Shown piece by piece: positions 11,230 through 20,740 of a stretch of 64,000 bases of DNA; the stretch's first letter is position 1, and each line of letters begins with the position of its first letter. The position numbers were made by a program, and so were the translations under genes. The notes beneath the pieces are model-generated. The model was not told the DNA's origin and did no database searches. It saw only the letters and a program-made list of their open reading frames with translations. The DNA comes from Phellopilus nigrolimitatus (lineage: Eukaryota > Basidiomycota > Agaricomycetes > Hymenochaetales > Hymenochaetaceae), in contig JAJOHG010000002.1 of assembly GCA_021029095.1 (NCBI GenBank), forward strand, positions 2,170,001 to 2,234,000. Direction: 5' to 3'.

Positions 11230-12200
11230 ATTACCGGAACGGTCCCATTAAGGAACACCGGCTTGTCAACTACTATACAATTAACACACCCGGGTAAATT
11301 ATGACCACTGACCATCTCACATAATTTGCTCCTGGATGCTGAGAAAGAGAAACACAGGGTAAGTAACTACTAATCATAAATCTGTATTGTCTCGTTCCGT
11401 TTCAATGTCTGATTCAGCCAATTGGTCTGTGCCATGTGGGATGAAAGAAAGGTTGCTCTTCAAAGACTTTTTGTATGTCAAATGAGACCTTAGCCAGAAG
11501 CTGGATAATCTGCTTCTCATGGTACAATTTGTGAAAGATGTCTGCAGGGGACCAAGACATATTGAGCAGAGAGGGGCATGCAGCTTTGGCTTTGTCCATG
11601 GTGACCACAAAAAGAGGGTATGAGAACATACACATGAAATTTACCGTTGCAACTGCACTTGGCTGCTGTGGTCAGGTGGTGAACACTGAAAATTCATAAC
11701 TTTATTGGATTCTGTAAGTCAGTGTGACTCTTGGAAATCCACATCAATCTCATTTGGAAAGCAGCAGCATAAATGAACATAATAGAACTTGAATAGTGCT
11801 AGAGCTACCTTTTTATCAACAAGAGCTACATAAATTACTGATACTAAGAGATGAGACAACATTTCTCTTTGGGCCTGAGTGAGCAACATGAGTTACTTGG
11901 CTAGTTCGATACTCCAATGCTTACCTTTGTGCTGACTCTCCTCTGAGCTTGCTGGAATCTGGCCCTAATTCACGTTCAATGTAATGCGGTGCTTCCCTGT
12001 GTTCATCATAATATTCCTTGAGAATATATGACTAATTCTGATGCTATAATGCTTACCATTGTGCTGGCTGTTCTCTGAGCCCACTGTAATATTCCTTGAG
12101 AACATATGACTAATTATGATGCTCTAATGCTGACCTTTGTGTTTGCTGGGGATTTTTGTGACCTTCCATAAAACAGGAACTGGTTTGCCAATGCATTAAC
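11230..12200 (-). other. AT-rich coding-like DNA of unknown function with mini-exons
   Basis: It differs in base composition from the GC-rich genes around it. The minus strand shows an open stretch at 11414-11640 (about 73 codons; ends FFHPTWHRPIG then stop) and upstream a string of very short candidate exons with good splice sites. An example is a 27-nt exon near 12059-12085 ending CAGCACAATG|GTAAGC. The same region recurs at 30.4-31.4 kb. I do not recognise the protein. A heavily intron-split transposase or an orphan gene are both possible. Confidence 0.4.
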
Positions 12201-13870
12201 TCAATGATTTCAGATGGTGTCCCTGAGTATGCAGCAATATCATTGTTGCTCTCAACAGTCATTGTTGGATTCCTTGTCACTGTGTATTTGGTTTGTGTGT
12301 GATAGAAGGAATGTCAGGTTTCCATGTAATCCCAGAAAAGAAATTTCACAGCTTACATCTGATACACACCATCTCCACCCCCATATGTATGAATCTTTTG
12401 TAGTAGATTTTACAACCCTTTTGCTCTTTAATTTCAACTTAAAGAACAATACACTGGTCAGTAACATAGGCAATTTCTGGGGGGAAAAATCCCAGCTTTG
12501 CATCAGCCTGAAGCACACTCCAAGCTACTCACTGAAGTAATGATACCTCATTTCTTCCTCAAGCACTTTCAAGTCATCATTGTTCTTGTCCATAAGGATA
12601 TTGGGTGTAATCTCTGTAAAGTTGCCTTTTGCTTTATTTATAACAACAATCAAAGGCTTTTGGCACTTTCAGTGTCTGACACATGTGCAGCTCTAGTCAC
12701 AAACTCACTTTGCACATGCCTGGAATTATCTTATAATAACTGTAAAAATGAAATAACTTTATGATTGCAGATGGTGTCCCTGAGAGTGCAACCCAATCTT
12801 TATTGGTATTGCCTTTAATAATCCTTGTTGGATTATTTGTCACTGTATATTTTGTATGCATGTGATAGAAAAATAGGTCAGCTCTCCATGTAGTCTTTTC
12901 AAAAGGAGTTCCACAGCTTACCTCTGACACACACCATTTCTACTCCATTATCAATGAATATTTTATAATAGAATCTGTACCCTTTCTGTGCAACTTGAAA
13001 AAACAGCACTAGTCAGTAACATGTACAACCACTGGAAGCAAAGCACAGTCTGGGACCAGGCAGAAGCATAATTCAAACTGCTCACAGTCATGCTCTTCCA
13101 TTTCCTCCACAATGTACTTCAAGTCACCATTGTTCTTAAGGACTTCAGTTGTAATCTCTGTGAATCCACCTTCTGCCTTATCTATGATTCTCAACCGGGA
13201 CTGTTGGCACATCTCAGGATCTCAGGTGTTTCAGAAATTCAGATCTAGACACAGACTCACTCTGTACATATTCTTAACTTGAAACACGAAGAACTCCTCA
13301 TCACGATGCATTAATTCAATAATTTCAGATGGTGTCCCTGAGTACACAATAACATCATAATTACTGTACTCTTCATGCCTTCTTACTGTGCATTTGGTAC
13401 ATATGAGATAGAAGGATTATGTCAGATCTCTATGTAGTCCCTTCAGGAGAAACTCTGCAGCTCACATCTGAAGCACACCATGTTCTTGCCATCATGTCTG
13501 AATCTTTTATAGTTGAGTTTGCATCGCTGATGATGATAACCGCCCGAGGCTTTAAGAAAACAGAACAAATCAACATCGTGGACAAACACTGGTAAGATTG
13601 CCCGGTTTGCAACCCGGCAGAAGCACAAATACAATTTACTCACACGTGTGATGCCATTCTATTTCCTGTGCAGCATCCTCCAAATCATGATTGCTCTCAA
13701 GGATATCTGGTGTAAGCTCTGTAAATTCTCCTTCCGCTCTATCTATGGCTCCCCGCCAAGCCTGTCGGCAATCTCAGGGTCATCTGAGGCATTTTGCAGT
13801 TCAAGTCACAGACTCACTTCATCCATTTCTTCGAAACCGCGTGCCTTAAGTGCCATCTTTTAAGTAAGTT
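12190..13870 (-). repeat. Three tandem repeats of about 557 bp with coding-like content
   Basis: The phrase CAGATGGTGTCCCTGAG recurs at 12211, 12768 and 13326, giving periods of 557 and 558 bp. Further shared blocks in each unit include CAGCT(T/C)AC(A/C)TCTGA and a following A/T-rich stretch. On the minus strand the units encode diverged versions of one segment. For example, unit 2 has KAEGGFTEITTEVLKNN and EEMEEHDC, and unit 3 has RAEGEFTELTPDILESN and QEIEWHHTC. Each is followed by a 54-55 nt GT...CAG intron and then VVVHVTD or VFVHDVD. The protein family is unknown to me. A related single unit sits at about 31.5-31.9 kb. Confidence 0.7.
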
Positions 13871-15130
13871 GATTTTCAAGTTTGAGAACTTTTTGAGATT
13901 GATTAAGAGGGGCTGTTATGCTGCTTGCAATTGACGGAGTTCAGAGAAACGTACAAGATTTTATATGTGAAGCGCCAAGCAGCAAAGCGCACACCGAAGC
14001 CTGCCTCGCGACGGTCACCCGCTTTGCGGAGCATACGAGAATGTGCGATGTGCCAGAGCATTGCAGTGGCGAGGCTTCGTTACCTGGGGAGCGACATCGT
14101 ATGCGTGGTAGTTTGCTGCTCCTTGGCGTTGGCTCTTGACGACTTGCAGCAGCCCCATTTGGGCCTTTCTGCCTCCATGCATCACAACGAGCGACATTAC
14201 TTGCAAATCGGTACTTCGTTTGGGGCAGCCGGCGTCGACGAGTCCTTTGCTGTCCTCGGGAACCGTGCATTCTTTGTACTAGTTTTGCAATCAGACGAAG
14301 CAAACTGGATACAGATCGCCACAAGGCTGCACAGCAGACATACAATCCAAGCAATCGTCGAAGCTGGTCCGCAAAGCTAATTATTGGGCACGCAAAGCGG
14401 TACAATGTTGAGGTAGTGGACGAGCCTGGAAGTGGATCGTCGTCAGAACGGAAGCGAAAGGGTCTGTGTTGAGCGGCGCAGGCGGACCTCGTATTTGAGG
14501 CTGGCGACGTTCTTGCAGACGCGCAACGGTTTCACGACGTCCTGAGATATGGATATGAGCAAATGTATGGGAAGACGTACGTTCGGTTCGAGCGCGAGTC
14601 CGCTCACAGTTTACGGTCTATTCGTCCATGTCCAGCGGGGCGCCGACGGAGGTCATGTCGGCCGAGTCCAGGAATCTCTTCATCGACACAACTAAGAAAG
14701 TCAATGCGTACAAGCAGACAAGCCGTGGTCGAGCCGTACGTATGGTGCTTCAAAGTAGTGCTCGACAGTACGTGCGAGGAAGGGCAGCCGCTATCGAAAC
14801 TCCGCATTGTCAGGCTGCCGAGTGTCAGCGAAACTCATGCGTCTTTACGAAATGAAATACCGTTGTCCAACGCCATAGTATACTGTAGATACACACATAT
14901 GGAGGCGAGACGGCACCGGCGCGGCGTCGAACATGCCTCCGAGTCCCCGGGCAGACGAACAAATACTGTGCAAGAAGAGAGAACACAACGACCGACACAG
15001 GAAATAAAATGTAAAGAAAAAGAAAAAGAATGGGCCAATTGAGTTTCCTCTACACATATCCATCCGCTTCCGCCGATACGGCGCGTTCTGCGTCCTCGCC
15101 CATGCTCGGCCGCCGACCACCGCGCCGCTG
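13870..15130. repeat. Segmental duplication block II, copy A
   Basis: Clearly homologous to 31985-33235, in the same order and orientation. It contains an FR fragment and otherwise no gene I can support. Confidence 0.85.
14480..14830 (-). pseudogene. Flavin-reductase-like pseudogene fragment A
   Basis: Two exons homologous to the intact FR gene at 15.5-16.8 kb are visible on the minus strand. One reads FLDSADMTSVGAPLDMDE followed by a stop where the intact gene has Trp. The other reads DVVKPLRVCKNVASLKYE. The parts upstream and downstream are missing. The equivalent fragment at 32.5-32.9 kb keeps Trp at that position. Confidence 0.7.
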
Positions 15131-15473
15131 CTTTCCTCTCACAGTCGCACCTCACATCCTCATCTGCGCGCGGATTTCCTGCGTCTGCGACACGCCATCA
15201 GAAACGCCACCCACGGCTGCGCATACTAGCCGCAGACTGTCCCTGCTATTCAAACAAGCATACTCTGAACCGCAGGGCTAGCAGGCAAACCAGAATATTG
15301 CTTGGAATATCTCCTTGCTTCCGGGAGACGTCATTTCAGATTGCCTCTGTCAGAAGTCCAGATTGCAAAACCTGTGGCACTTGGGGAAGGAGTTCTGAGG
15401 ATTTTTGTTTAAAGTGTACAATATTGACGTAACGCAAGGAAACGGAGAGCTCAACGACTTTACGGCAGGGTGG

Positions 15474-16787
15474 CTACGTTTCCCCCTCCTTCTCTCCCTT
15501 CTTCCTATCAATCAACTTGCGCACCTCGTCCCCCCTCTCGTGCCACGCCAGGCGCGGGATGTCCACGCCCGGGCCGACGCGCGCATACGTGCTCCCGCCG
15601 AGGCGGCTCACGGCGCGCAGCGCGGCCGGGTCTGCTTGCACACCGTCGGGCGCGAGGACGGCGTGCCGCACGTGCGCGCGGCGGATGCGGCCGAGGATGA
15701 GCGTGTGCGTCGGCGGCGCGCCGGGCGACGCGATGTCGAGGTGCTGGAAGAGCTAGGAAATATTTTTGTCTCAGTTCATAGGCGTCCTTTTTATTTTGCT
15801 TTGAGTGAGAAAGGCAGACCTCGCATTCGAAGCTGGCGGCGCTCTCGCGAACGCGCGGTGGTTTAACGACGTCCTGTCAGAGAATAGGTATGTATCTTAT
15901 GTGACTAAGAACACGAAGAGACGTACGCTTGGTTCAGATGTGAGCCCACTCACGGTCCACTCGTCGACATCGGGTGGGGCGTCGACGGAGGTCGAATTGG
16001 CCGCGTCCAGGAACCTATTCATCGAAACAACCGAAATCATGTAAATAAGTAGAAGCAAGGGACAGATAGACAAGCATGTGCACGTACGGCTCACTGATGA
16101 TGTTCACGACGAACTCCTTCGTCAATATTATGTTCGCAGGCGTGTCCTTCGGCCCGTCGGGCTGGATGACGAAAGAAACACTGAGCAAAGGCGGGTCATG
16201 CGAGATCTGCTATGAATGAGCGGCTAGCAGTGCTTGGAGGCACATTTCATTAACGGACCAGTGAGAAATAGCTGAGAGCGTGGTGATCAGATATATGTGG
16301 CCGGGCTCGAAGAGGCGATTTAGCATACCTGAAAGGCGCCAGGTTGGGCACACCGTCCTCCGAGAGCGTCGAGACGAGTGCGATTGGCCGGGGCGTCACC
16401 GTCGAGATCAACATCCTATACGCCAGGCTGCACATTTATTCACGAGGAGAGTCGCGGAAGATGCGAATTTGGGACGTACTACTTCTCCATCGCGTCGAGG
16501 TCGAACGTCTTCCACCCGAGCGCCTCGCCCGTCTTCCATTCACGCGCGAGCGCAGATGCGTCCCCGAGCCCGCCTCCCAGCGGCCATCTTTCATCCGGGC
16601 TCCCGGACCACCGGAACGCAGGCGCGGGGTCGAACGGCGGCGCCTTCGACGACGACGATATTTGCGGCGAAGAGCTCGAGAGCGTGCGCGAGCCGGTGAC
16701 GGCGCGTAGGGTCACATGTGTCAGCGTCGGCCGGCTGAATCTTACTATTGGGGCTGCACGCAACGATAGCTTTGGGAGGACGTCCAT
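15474..16787 (-). CDS. Flavin-reductase-like FMN-binding split-barrel protein (FR), apparently intact
   Basis: Member of the flavin reductase/DIM6-NTAB family, FMN-binding split barrels that reduce flavin or act as flavoprotein oxygenases. Start at 16787. Exons join in frame as MDVLPKLSLRAAP... to LDAMEK, then YRMLISTVTPRPIALVSTL (the FMN-binding strand) with PNLAPF, then YFSLISHDPPLLSVSFVIQ, EFVVNIISEP, FLDAANSTSVDAPPDVDEW, PPRVRESAASFECE, and a last exon from LFQHLDIASPGAPPTHTLILGRI to the stop at 15474. All introns are 45-90 nt with GT/AG ends. No lesion was seen, in contrast to three decayed relatives in the window. It is divergent from MAR copy 2 across 188 bp. The first 35 or so residues may be a targeting extension, or the true start may lie further in. 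Confidence 0.82.
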
Positions 16788-16975
16788 CGTACGCGTTTGG
16801 CGGAGGCATGCGACACTGCTACTTATAAATAATGCAGCAGTGACCGAGTCGTTGCTGATGAATCATTCACATGGAGGACGAGGCGTCGCAGGCCCGCGAC
16901 ATCGTTTATGCGCGACATTCTTTCCCCGCGCTGCGTAATCGCCCCACCCCGCTGCCTGTTCTGCTACGTACCAAC
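16788..16975. promoter_or_regulatory. Bidirectional promoter between FR (-) and MAR (+)
   Basis: This 188-bp spacer holds a TATA-like ACTTATAAAT near 16818 and an 11-bp inverted repeat TGAATCATTCA near 16860. The same arrangement, including both motifs, is seen between the corresponding 5' ends at 33693-33832. Conservation in two copies suggests a shared regulator, but that is inference. Confidence 0.55.
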
Positions 16976-17146
16976 ATGTCGAGCGACGCGCCAGACTCGA
17001 CGCTGAGCAGCTCGTACGCGTACACTGACACGCTCAAGGGCGTCTACTATGGACCCGGCTGCCTCACGGTCGCGCTCCCGAAGCTGCTCGCGACGCTCGG
17101 TGCGACGAAGGCGTTGGTCGTCACATGCAGGAGCCTGCACGAGAAG
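16976..17146 (+). pseudogene. MAR-like pseudogene 2, exon 1
   Basis: Start at 16976 (MSSDAPDSTLSSSYAYTDTLKG), continuing YYGPGCLTVALPKLLATLGATKALVVT, the N-terminal Rossmann-like part of the Fe-ADH/maleylacetate reductase family. It ends at a GTGCG donor. Ten bases into the intron (after the target duplication TAGTG) lies the left LTR of a mobile element. The next exon is at 28443, more than 11 kb away. An in-frame ATG at 16871 would extend the N-terminus but is less likely, since copy 3 starts at the equivalent of 16976. Confidence 0.8.
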
Positions 17147-17156
17147 GTGCGTAGTG

Positions 17157-17344
17157 TGTTGTAATTTCGGTAGCTTAGTGCCGTGAGACGTAGACAAAAG
17201 CAATAGAATTTACGTTTGACCTGCTGAGCTCTGAGGCAAACGGATAAGAGAAAACATACATGCACGGCACATACTTATACTCTACGGACCGATAAGAAAC
17301 AAATAAACAAAGATGACGCAACGATCGAGCTCGTCATTCCAACA
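17157..17344 (-). repeat. LTR element A, 3' LTR
   Basis: 188 bp, TG...CA ends, preceded by the target duplication TAGTG. Identical by eye to the split right copy. Confidence 0.9.
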
Positions 17345-17428
17345 CACCCCCTCGAGCGAAGCATCGTTGGCAATAAGTAAGAATAAAAACAAATGAAGAA
17401 AAGATGCGAAAGAAACAATAAAAAGTAT

Positions 17429-17536
17429 CTACCAAAGGTCCGAGTCGGAGAGCGAGTCGACTTCGTCGGCGCACGCGGCGGTGTCGGGGTCCTCGTCGAC
17501 TGCGTTGGCGATGTCGTCTTCGAGCGACGGACAGAC
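17429..17536 (-). CDS. Element A Gag, C-terminal piece (severed by element B)
   Basis: If the Copia insertion and one copy of its CAGAC target duplication are ignored, the zinc knuckle at 22.6 kb continues here in frame. It adds an acidic tail of about 33 residues ending DSLSDSDLW and a natural TAG stop at 17429. This shows that the element A reading frame ended soon after the zinc knuckle and never ran into protease or polymerase. Confidence 0.8.
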   Translation of the reverse strand, partial: VCPSLEDDIANAVDEDPDTAACADEVDSLSDSDLW

Positions 17537-17855
17537 TTTTGTAATACTGTGAAGAAGTCCGGCTCAGTCTCGGCGGTACAAGACTCGATTTAGCTAGCTA
17601 CCTGTGAAGAAGTCCGGCTAATGTACAGGTAGTTAGAAATGAATAGAAACGGATCACGATACAACGGAGCGCTCACCTCAGTCTCGGCGGTACAAGACTG
17701 AGGTGCGCATATAGTCAGGAAATTTTACTTGTAGTCAGCCGCACGGGCCATTTATCAATAAGGAAATAGAAAATAATAAAAGGAAACTCGTTGCCACCAA
17801 ACGCCACCGACACGCGAGCTGCTTATGTCACGCGTGCCGTCCTTTATTCTCAACA
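17537..17855 (-). repeat. Element B 3' LTR
   Basis: 319 bp, minus-strand start TGTTGAGAATAAAGG. It contains an internal direct repeat (TGTGAAGAAGTCCGGCT twice) and a perfect hairpin with arms CCTCAGTCT/AGACTGAGG at 17677-17703. Confidence 0.9.
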
Positions 17856-17875
17856 CTCCCCCTCAGCTCGCCGTG

Positions 17876-20686
17876 TCAATTCAATCCGAGCAGGTTGACA
17901 CAGATCCAGTGGGCAGCCGGCGGAAGCGGTTTAGTAAGCAGATCCGCAGGGTTGCGATCACCGCGGACGTGGATAAACTCGATTCGGTGTTTCTGGACTT
18001 CGTCACGTATGTGATGGACTGGGATATCTATATGTTTAGTACGCGAATGAAACACTGGATTGGCGGCCATTTGGATTGCCGCCTGGTTATCCACGTGAAT
18101 CTTGATGGGTTGGGTGCCAAATCCACGTCCAATCTCTTCAAAAAAATTACGCAACCATAGGGCCTCGCGAGTGCAATGTGACGCCGCCAAATACTCTGCT
18201 TCTGCCGTTGATGTGGCGACCACGTTTTGCTTTTTAGCTTTCCATCCGATCGGTCCTCCATTGAGAAGGAAAACGTAGCCGCCAATAGATTTTCTGTCTC
18301 CGAGGTCTCCGGCCCAGTCGGAGTCAGAGTATCCGATCGGCTTGTCCATCCCTGCTCCCCCTCGATAGACGATCCCTAAATCAATAGTACCCTTAAGGTA
18401 CCGTAATACGCGCTTCCCTGCTATCCAATGGACCAATTTGGGCTTTTTAAGGAAACGTGCTAGTATGTTCACCGCTAGTACGACATCGATTCGGAGTACT
18501 GTTGCCAGGAACAGGAGTTCTCCGATTAGACTAGAGAACGGCCAGGGTGGTGAATCGAAACCCTCTGATTTGTCACGATCAAAGATCGCTAGCGCGTTGC
18601 ACGCCATCGGTGTCTTCACGGTGTTTGCATCGAGAAGTCCGTACTTTTCGAGTGCACGCTTGATCTTAATCGGTGCCGAGATTTTGACCCAACCTTCTTT
18701 GGCGTTCTTCTCGACCGTTAAGCCCAATTGAATGGCTTTTTGTGACGTGAATTTCTCCTTAAATTGGAAATCGGACCCTATGTCCGCTTTGAATCTAGCA
18801 GCTTCGACTCCTTCAGACGCCGACTTACACGCGGCAGTGCAGTCGTCTACATGCGTTGCCACAATTGTCTCCCCCTCGGCGTCTGAACGGCGGTAGACGC
18901 TGGGAGCGGAGATCAATCTCTGGTAGCCGTGGCGGTCTAGACGCCCCGAGAGATGATCTGCCCAGGCCCGAGCACCCTGACGTAGTCCGTATAGAGCCCG
19001 ATCAAGGTGACACACAGGGTCGGCAATATTTGCTGGGGCATGGTCAGTAAGACCGGTTGGAAATTCGACAACGAGGTTCTTCTCGTCAAGTGGACTGTGA
19101 AGATAAGCCGAATTGATGTCAATAGTAACAAGATCGGACGTAGTCTCGGCACTGAGTGCCATAACGATTTTGGCAGCGACATAATCACCAGATGCTGCGA
19201 AGGTTTCATCGAATTCTAGCCTGGGGACTTGAGAATCGCCACGTGCGACCCATCGTGCGCGATAATCGAGTGACCCGTCGGCATTTTCTTTGATATTGAA
19301 AACCCACATTCCTTGTATCACGTGCAAATCTTGTGGGCACGGGATAATTGTCCACACGTCCATGTCCACGAGCTTACCAAGCTCATACAACATTTGTTTC
19401 TTCCAGTGCCCGCGTTGCGGGGACGAAAGGGCCTCATTAGCGGAACGGGGAATTAAAATACCTGCCACAGAGCGTCGAGCATTTGTGGCATTAACTCGCT
19501 CATCCTCGCCAGGAGGATTGTCTAAATGCGCAAGTGTTTCCTGCTGCTCAACACCAGCCGCACGGCGATCCGTCGACTTAGGGACTCGTCCGGATCTGCG
19601 AGGATTAACCTCGACAGGATCGACATGTGCGGGGGGAGCGCTCTCATCGCCGTCCAGGACTTCTGGCTCGGAAAGGAATGGGCCATCCTCCGAGTCTGAG
19701 TCATCATCGGCGATGTACTCGTTCACTGTGGGCTTTCGGCGAGTGAATCGGCCCTGCTCATCAAACAAAACGTCACGCGAAAACGTAATTTCGCGAGTGT
19801 CAGGGTTCATCACTTTCCACGCTGCGTCATCACGAACACCGACAAAAATACCACGGAGCGCCTTAGGATCAAGTTTCTTTCGTAGTTCCGGCACGACTCG
19901 TACGTACGCAATACATCCGAAGATGCGGAGATGCCCGACGTCCGGTTTACGTTTGTGTAGAATTTCGTAGGGGGTTTTGCCGGGATCCAAAAAGGCAGTA
20001 CTAAGTCGATTGTGACAAAACGTGAAATACGCGTAAGCTTCTGCCCAGTAAGCGCGCGGCAAATTTGCAGTTTGAAGCATAGATCTGACGGCGTCGGCGC
20101 CCGTACGGTTCATTCTCTCGGCTAACCCATTTTGTTCGTGACGGTGTGGAGCCGTGAGGCGATGATTGATACCGTTTTCGATATTGTATGCATTCATATC
20201 TCCGTTGACAAATTCTGTCCCATTGTCAGAGTGTAGGGCACGCGTCGTCACGTCAAATTGAGTTTTCATGAATGCCACTACCGTCTTCCATTTTTCCAGG
20301 ACGGCCTCGCCCGTCTTGTCCTTTAGTGCGTATTGAAAAAGGTATCCAGAAGCTCCGTCCGTGAATTTCAAAGAGTAGATCGCGCCGCCAAAGGACCGAT
20401 CGAGCATATACTCAATGTCTGCATGAATTACATCTCCGGGCTTCTGTCCCTGATCGGGACGGCTGGGCGCGCTTGTAGCGGGAAGTTTGCCGAGCGCGCA
20501 TCCTTCACATCTCGCAAGGGGATCTTTCCCATGGGCGATTTCCATTCCGGAGACCGCGCCGGATGCTGCCATTGCCAATAGTTTGTCGCTTCCGGCATGG
20601 GCGAAGCGCTCGTGCCAGATCTGTAGCGATTGCCGCCGTTCGGAATTCGACGAAACTAATTTGGCCGTCTCGTGGTTAACCGCCAT
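17876..20686 (-). CDS. Element B Pol: integrase, reverse transcriptase, RNase H
   Basis: 936 codons from the first Met. The integrase zinc-binding region HERFAHAGSDKLLAM...CEGCALGK is followed by core acidic residues in VIHADIEYM, LHSDNGTEF and NGLAERMNRT. A GKTPYEILHKRKP segment precedes the reverse transcriptase (WVARGDSQ, INSAYLHSPL, and ATHVDDC in place of the usual YVDD box). The RNase H region includes GYSDSDWAGD, STAEAEYLA, HVDNQAAI and HIDIPVHHIRD. It ends GDRNPADLLTKPLP...NLLGLN and a stop 20 bp before the 3' LTR. The order IN-RT-RH is diagnostic of Copia/Pseudoviridae. No internal stop was seen. It lies in the same frame as the upstream Gag-PR, separated only by a TGA and 18 codons. 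Confidence 0.95.
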   Translation of the reverse strand: MAVNHETAKLVSSNSERRQSLQIWHERFAHAGSDKLLAMAASGAVSGMEIAHGKDPLARCEGCALGKLPATSAPSRPDQGQKPGDVIHADIEYMLDRSFGGAIYSLKFTDGASGYLFQYALKDKTGEAVLEKWKTVVAFMKTQFDVTTRALHSDNGTEFVNGDMNAYNIENGINHRLTAPHRHEQNGLAERMNRTGADAVRSMLQTANLPRAYWAEAYAYFTFCHNRLSTAFLDPGKTPYEILHKRKPDVGHLRIFGCIAYVRVVPELRKKLDPKALRGIFVGVRDDAAWKVMNPDTREITFSRDVLFDEQGRFTRRKPTVNEYIADDDSDSEDGPFLSEPEVLDGDESAPPAHVDPVEVNPRRSGRVPKSTDRRAAGVEQQETLAHLDNPPGEDERVNATNARRSVAGILIPRSANEALSSPQRGHWKKQMLYELGKLVDMDVWTIIPCPQDLHVIQGMWVFNIKENADGSLDYRARWVARGDSQVPRLEFDETFAASGDYVAAKIVMALSAETTSDLVTIDINSAYLHSPLDEKNLVVEFPTGLTDHAPANIADPVCHLDRALYGLRQGARAWADHLSGRLDRHGYQRLISAPSVYRRSDAEGETIVATHVDDCTAACKSASEGVEAARFKADIGSDFQFKEKFTSQKAIQLGLTVEKNAKEGWVKISAPIKIKRALEKYGLLDANTVKTPMACNALAIFDRDKSEGFDSPPWPFSSLIGELLFLATVLRIDVVLAVNILARFLKKPKLVHWIAGKRVLRYLKGTIDLGIVYRGGAGMDKPIGYSDSDWAGDLGDRKSIGGYVFLLNGGPIGWKAKKQNVVATSTAEAEYLAASHCTREALWLRNFFEEIGRGFGTQPIKIHVDNQAAIQMAANPVFHSRTKHIDIPVHHIRDEVQKHRIEFIHVRGDRNPADLLTKPLPPAAHWICVNLLGLN

Positions 20687-20740
20687 ACGTAAATGGTAAA
20701 GGCTGTTGACCTGGTTCCCATAACCAAATGTCGACCCGTT

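Larger units (their letters stand above)
9527..11893. repeat. Segmental duplication block I, copy A
   Basis: Near-identical by eye to 28713-31075, with scattered substitutions and small indels. It carries the sulfite-oxidase-like pseudogene, a (TAGG)n tract and part of the AT-rich unknown region. Similarity begins at a GAGTGTCT(C/T)AGAAA sequence and ends near GAGCAACATGA. Confidence 0.9.

Noticed and set aside
13918..14405. Overlapping frames of 73-154 codons on both strands in duplication block II
   Set aside because: They change length and frame between the two duplicate copies, which argues against coding function.
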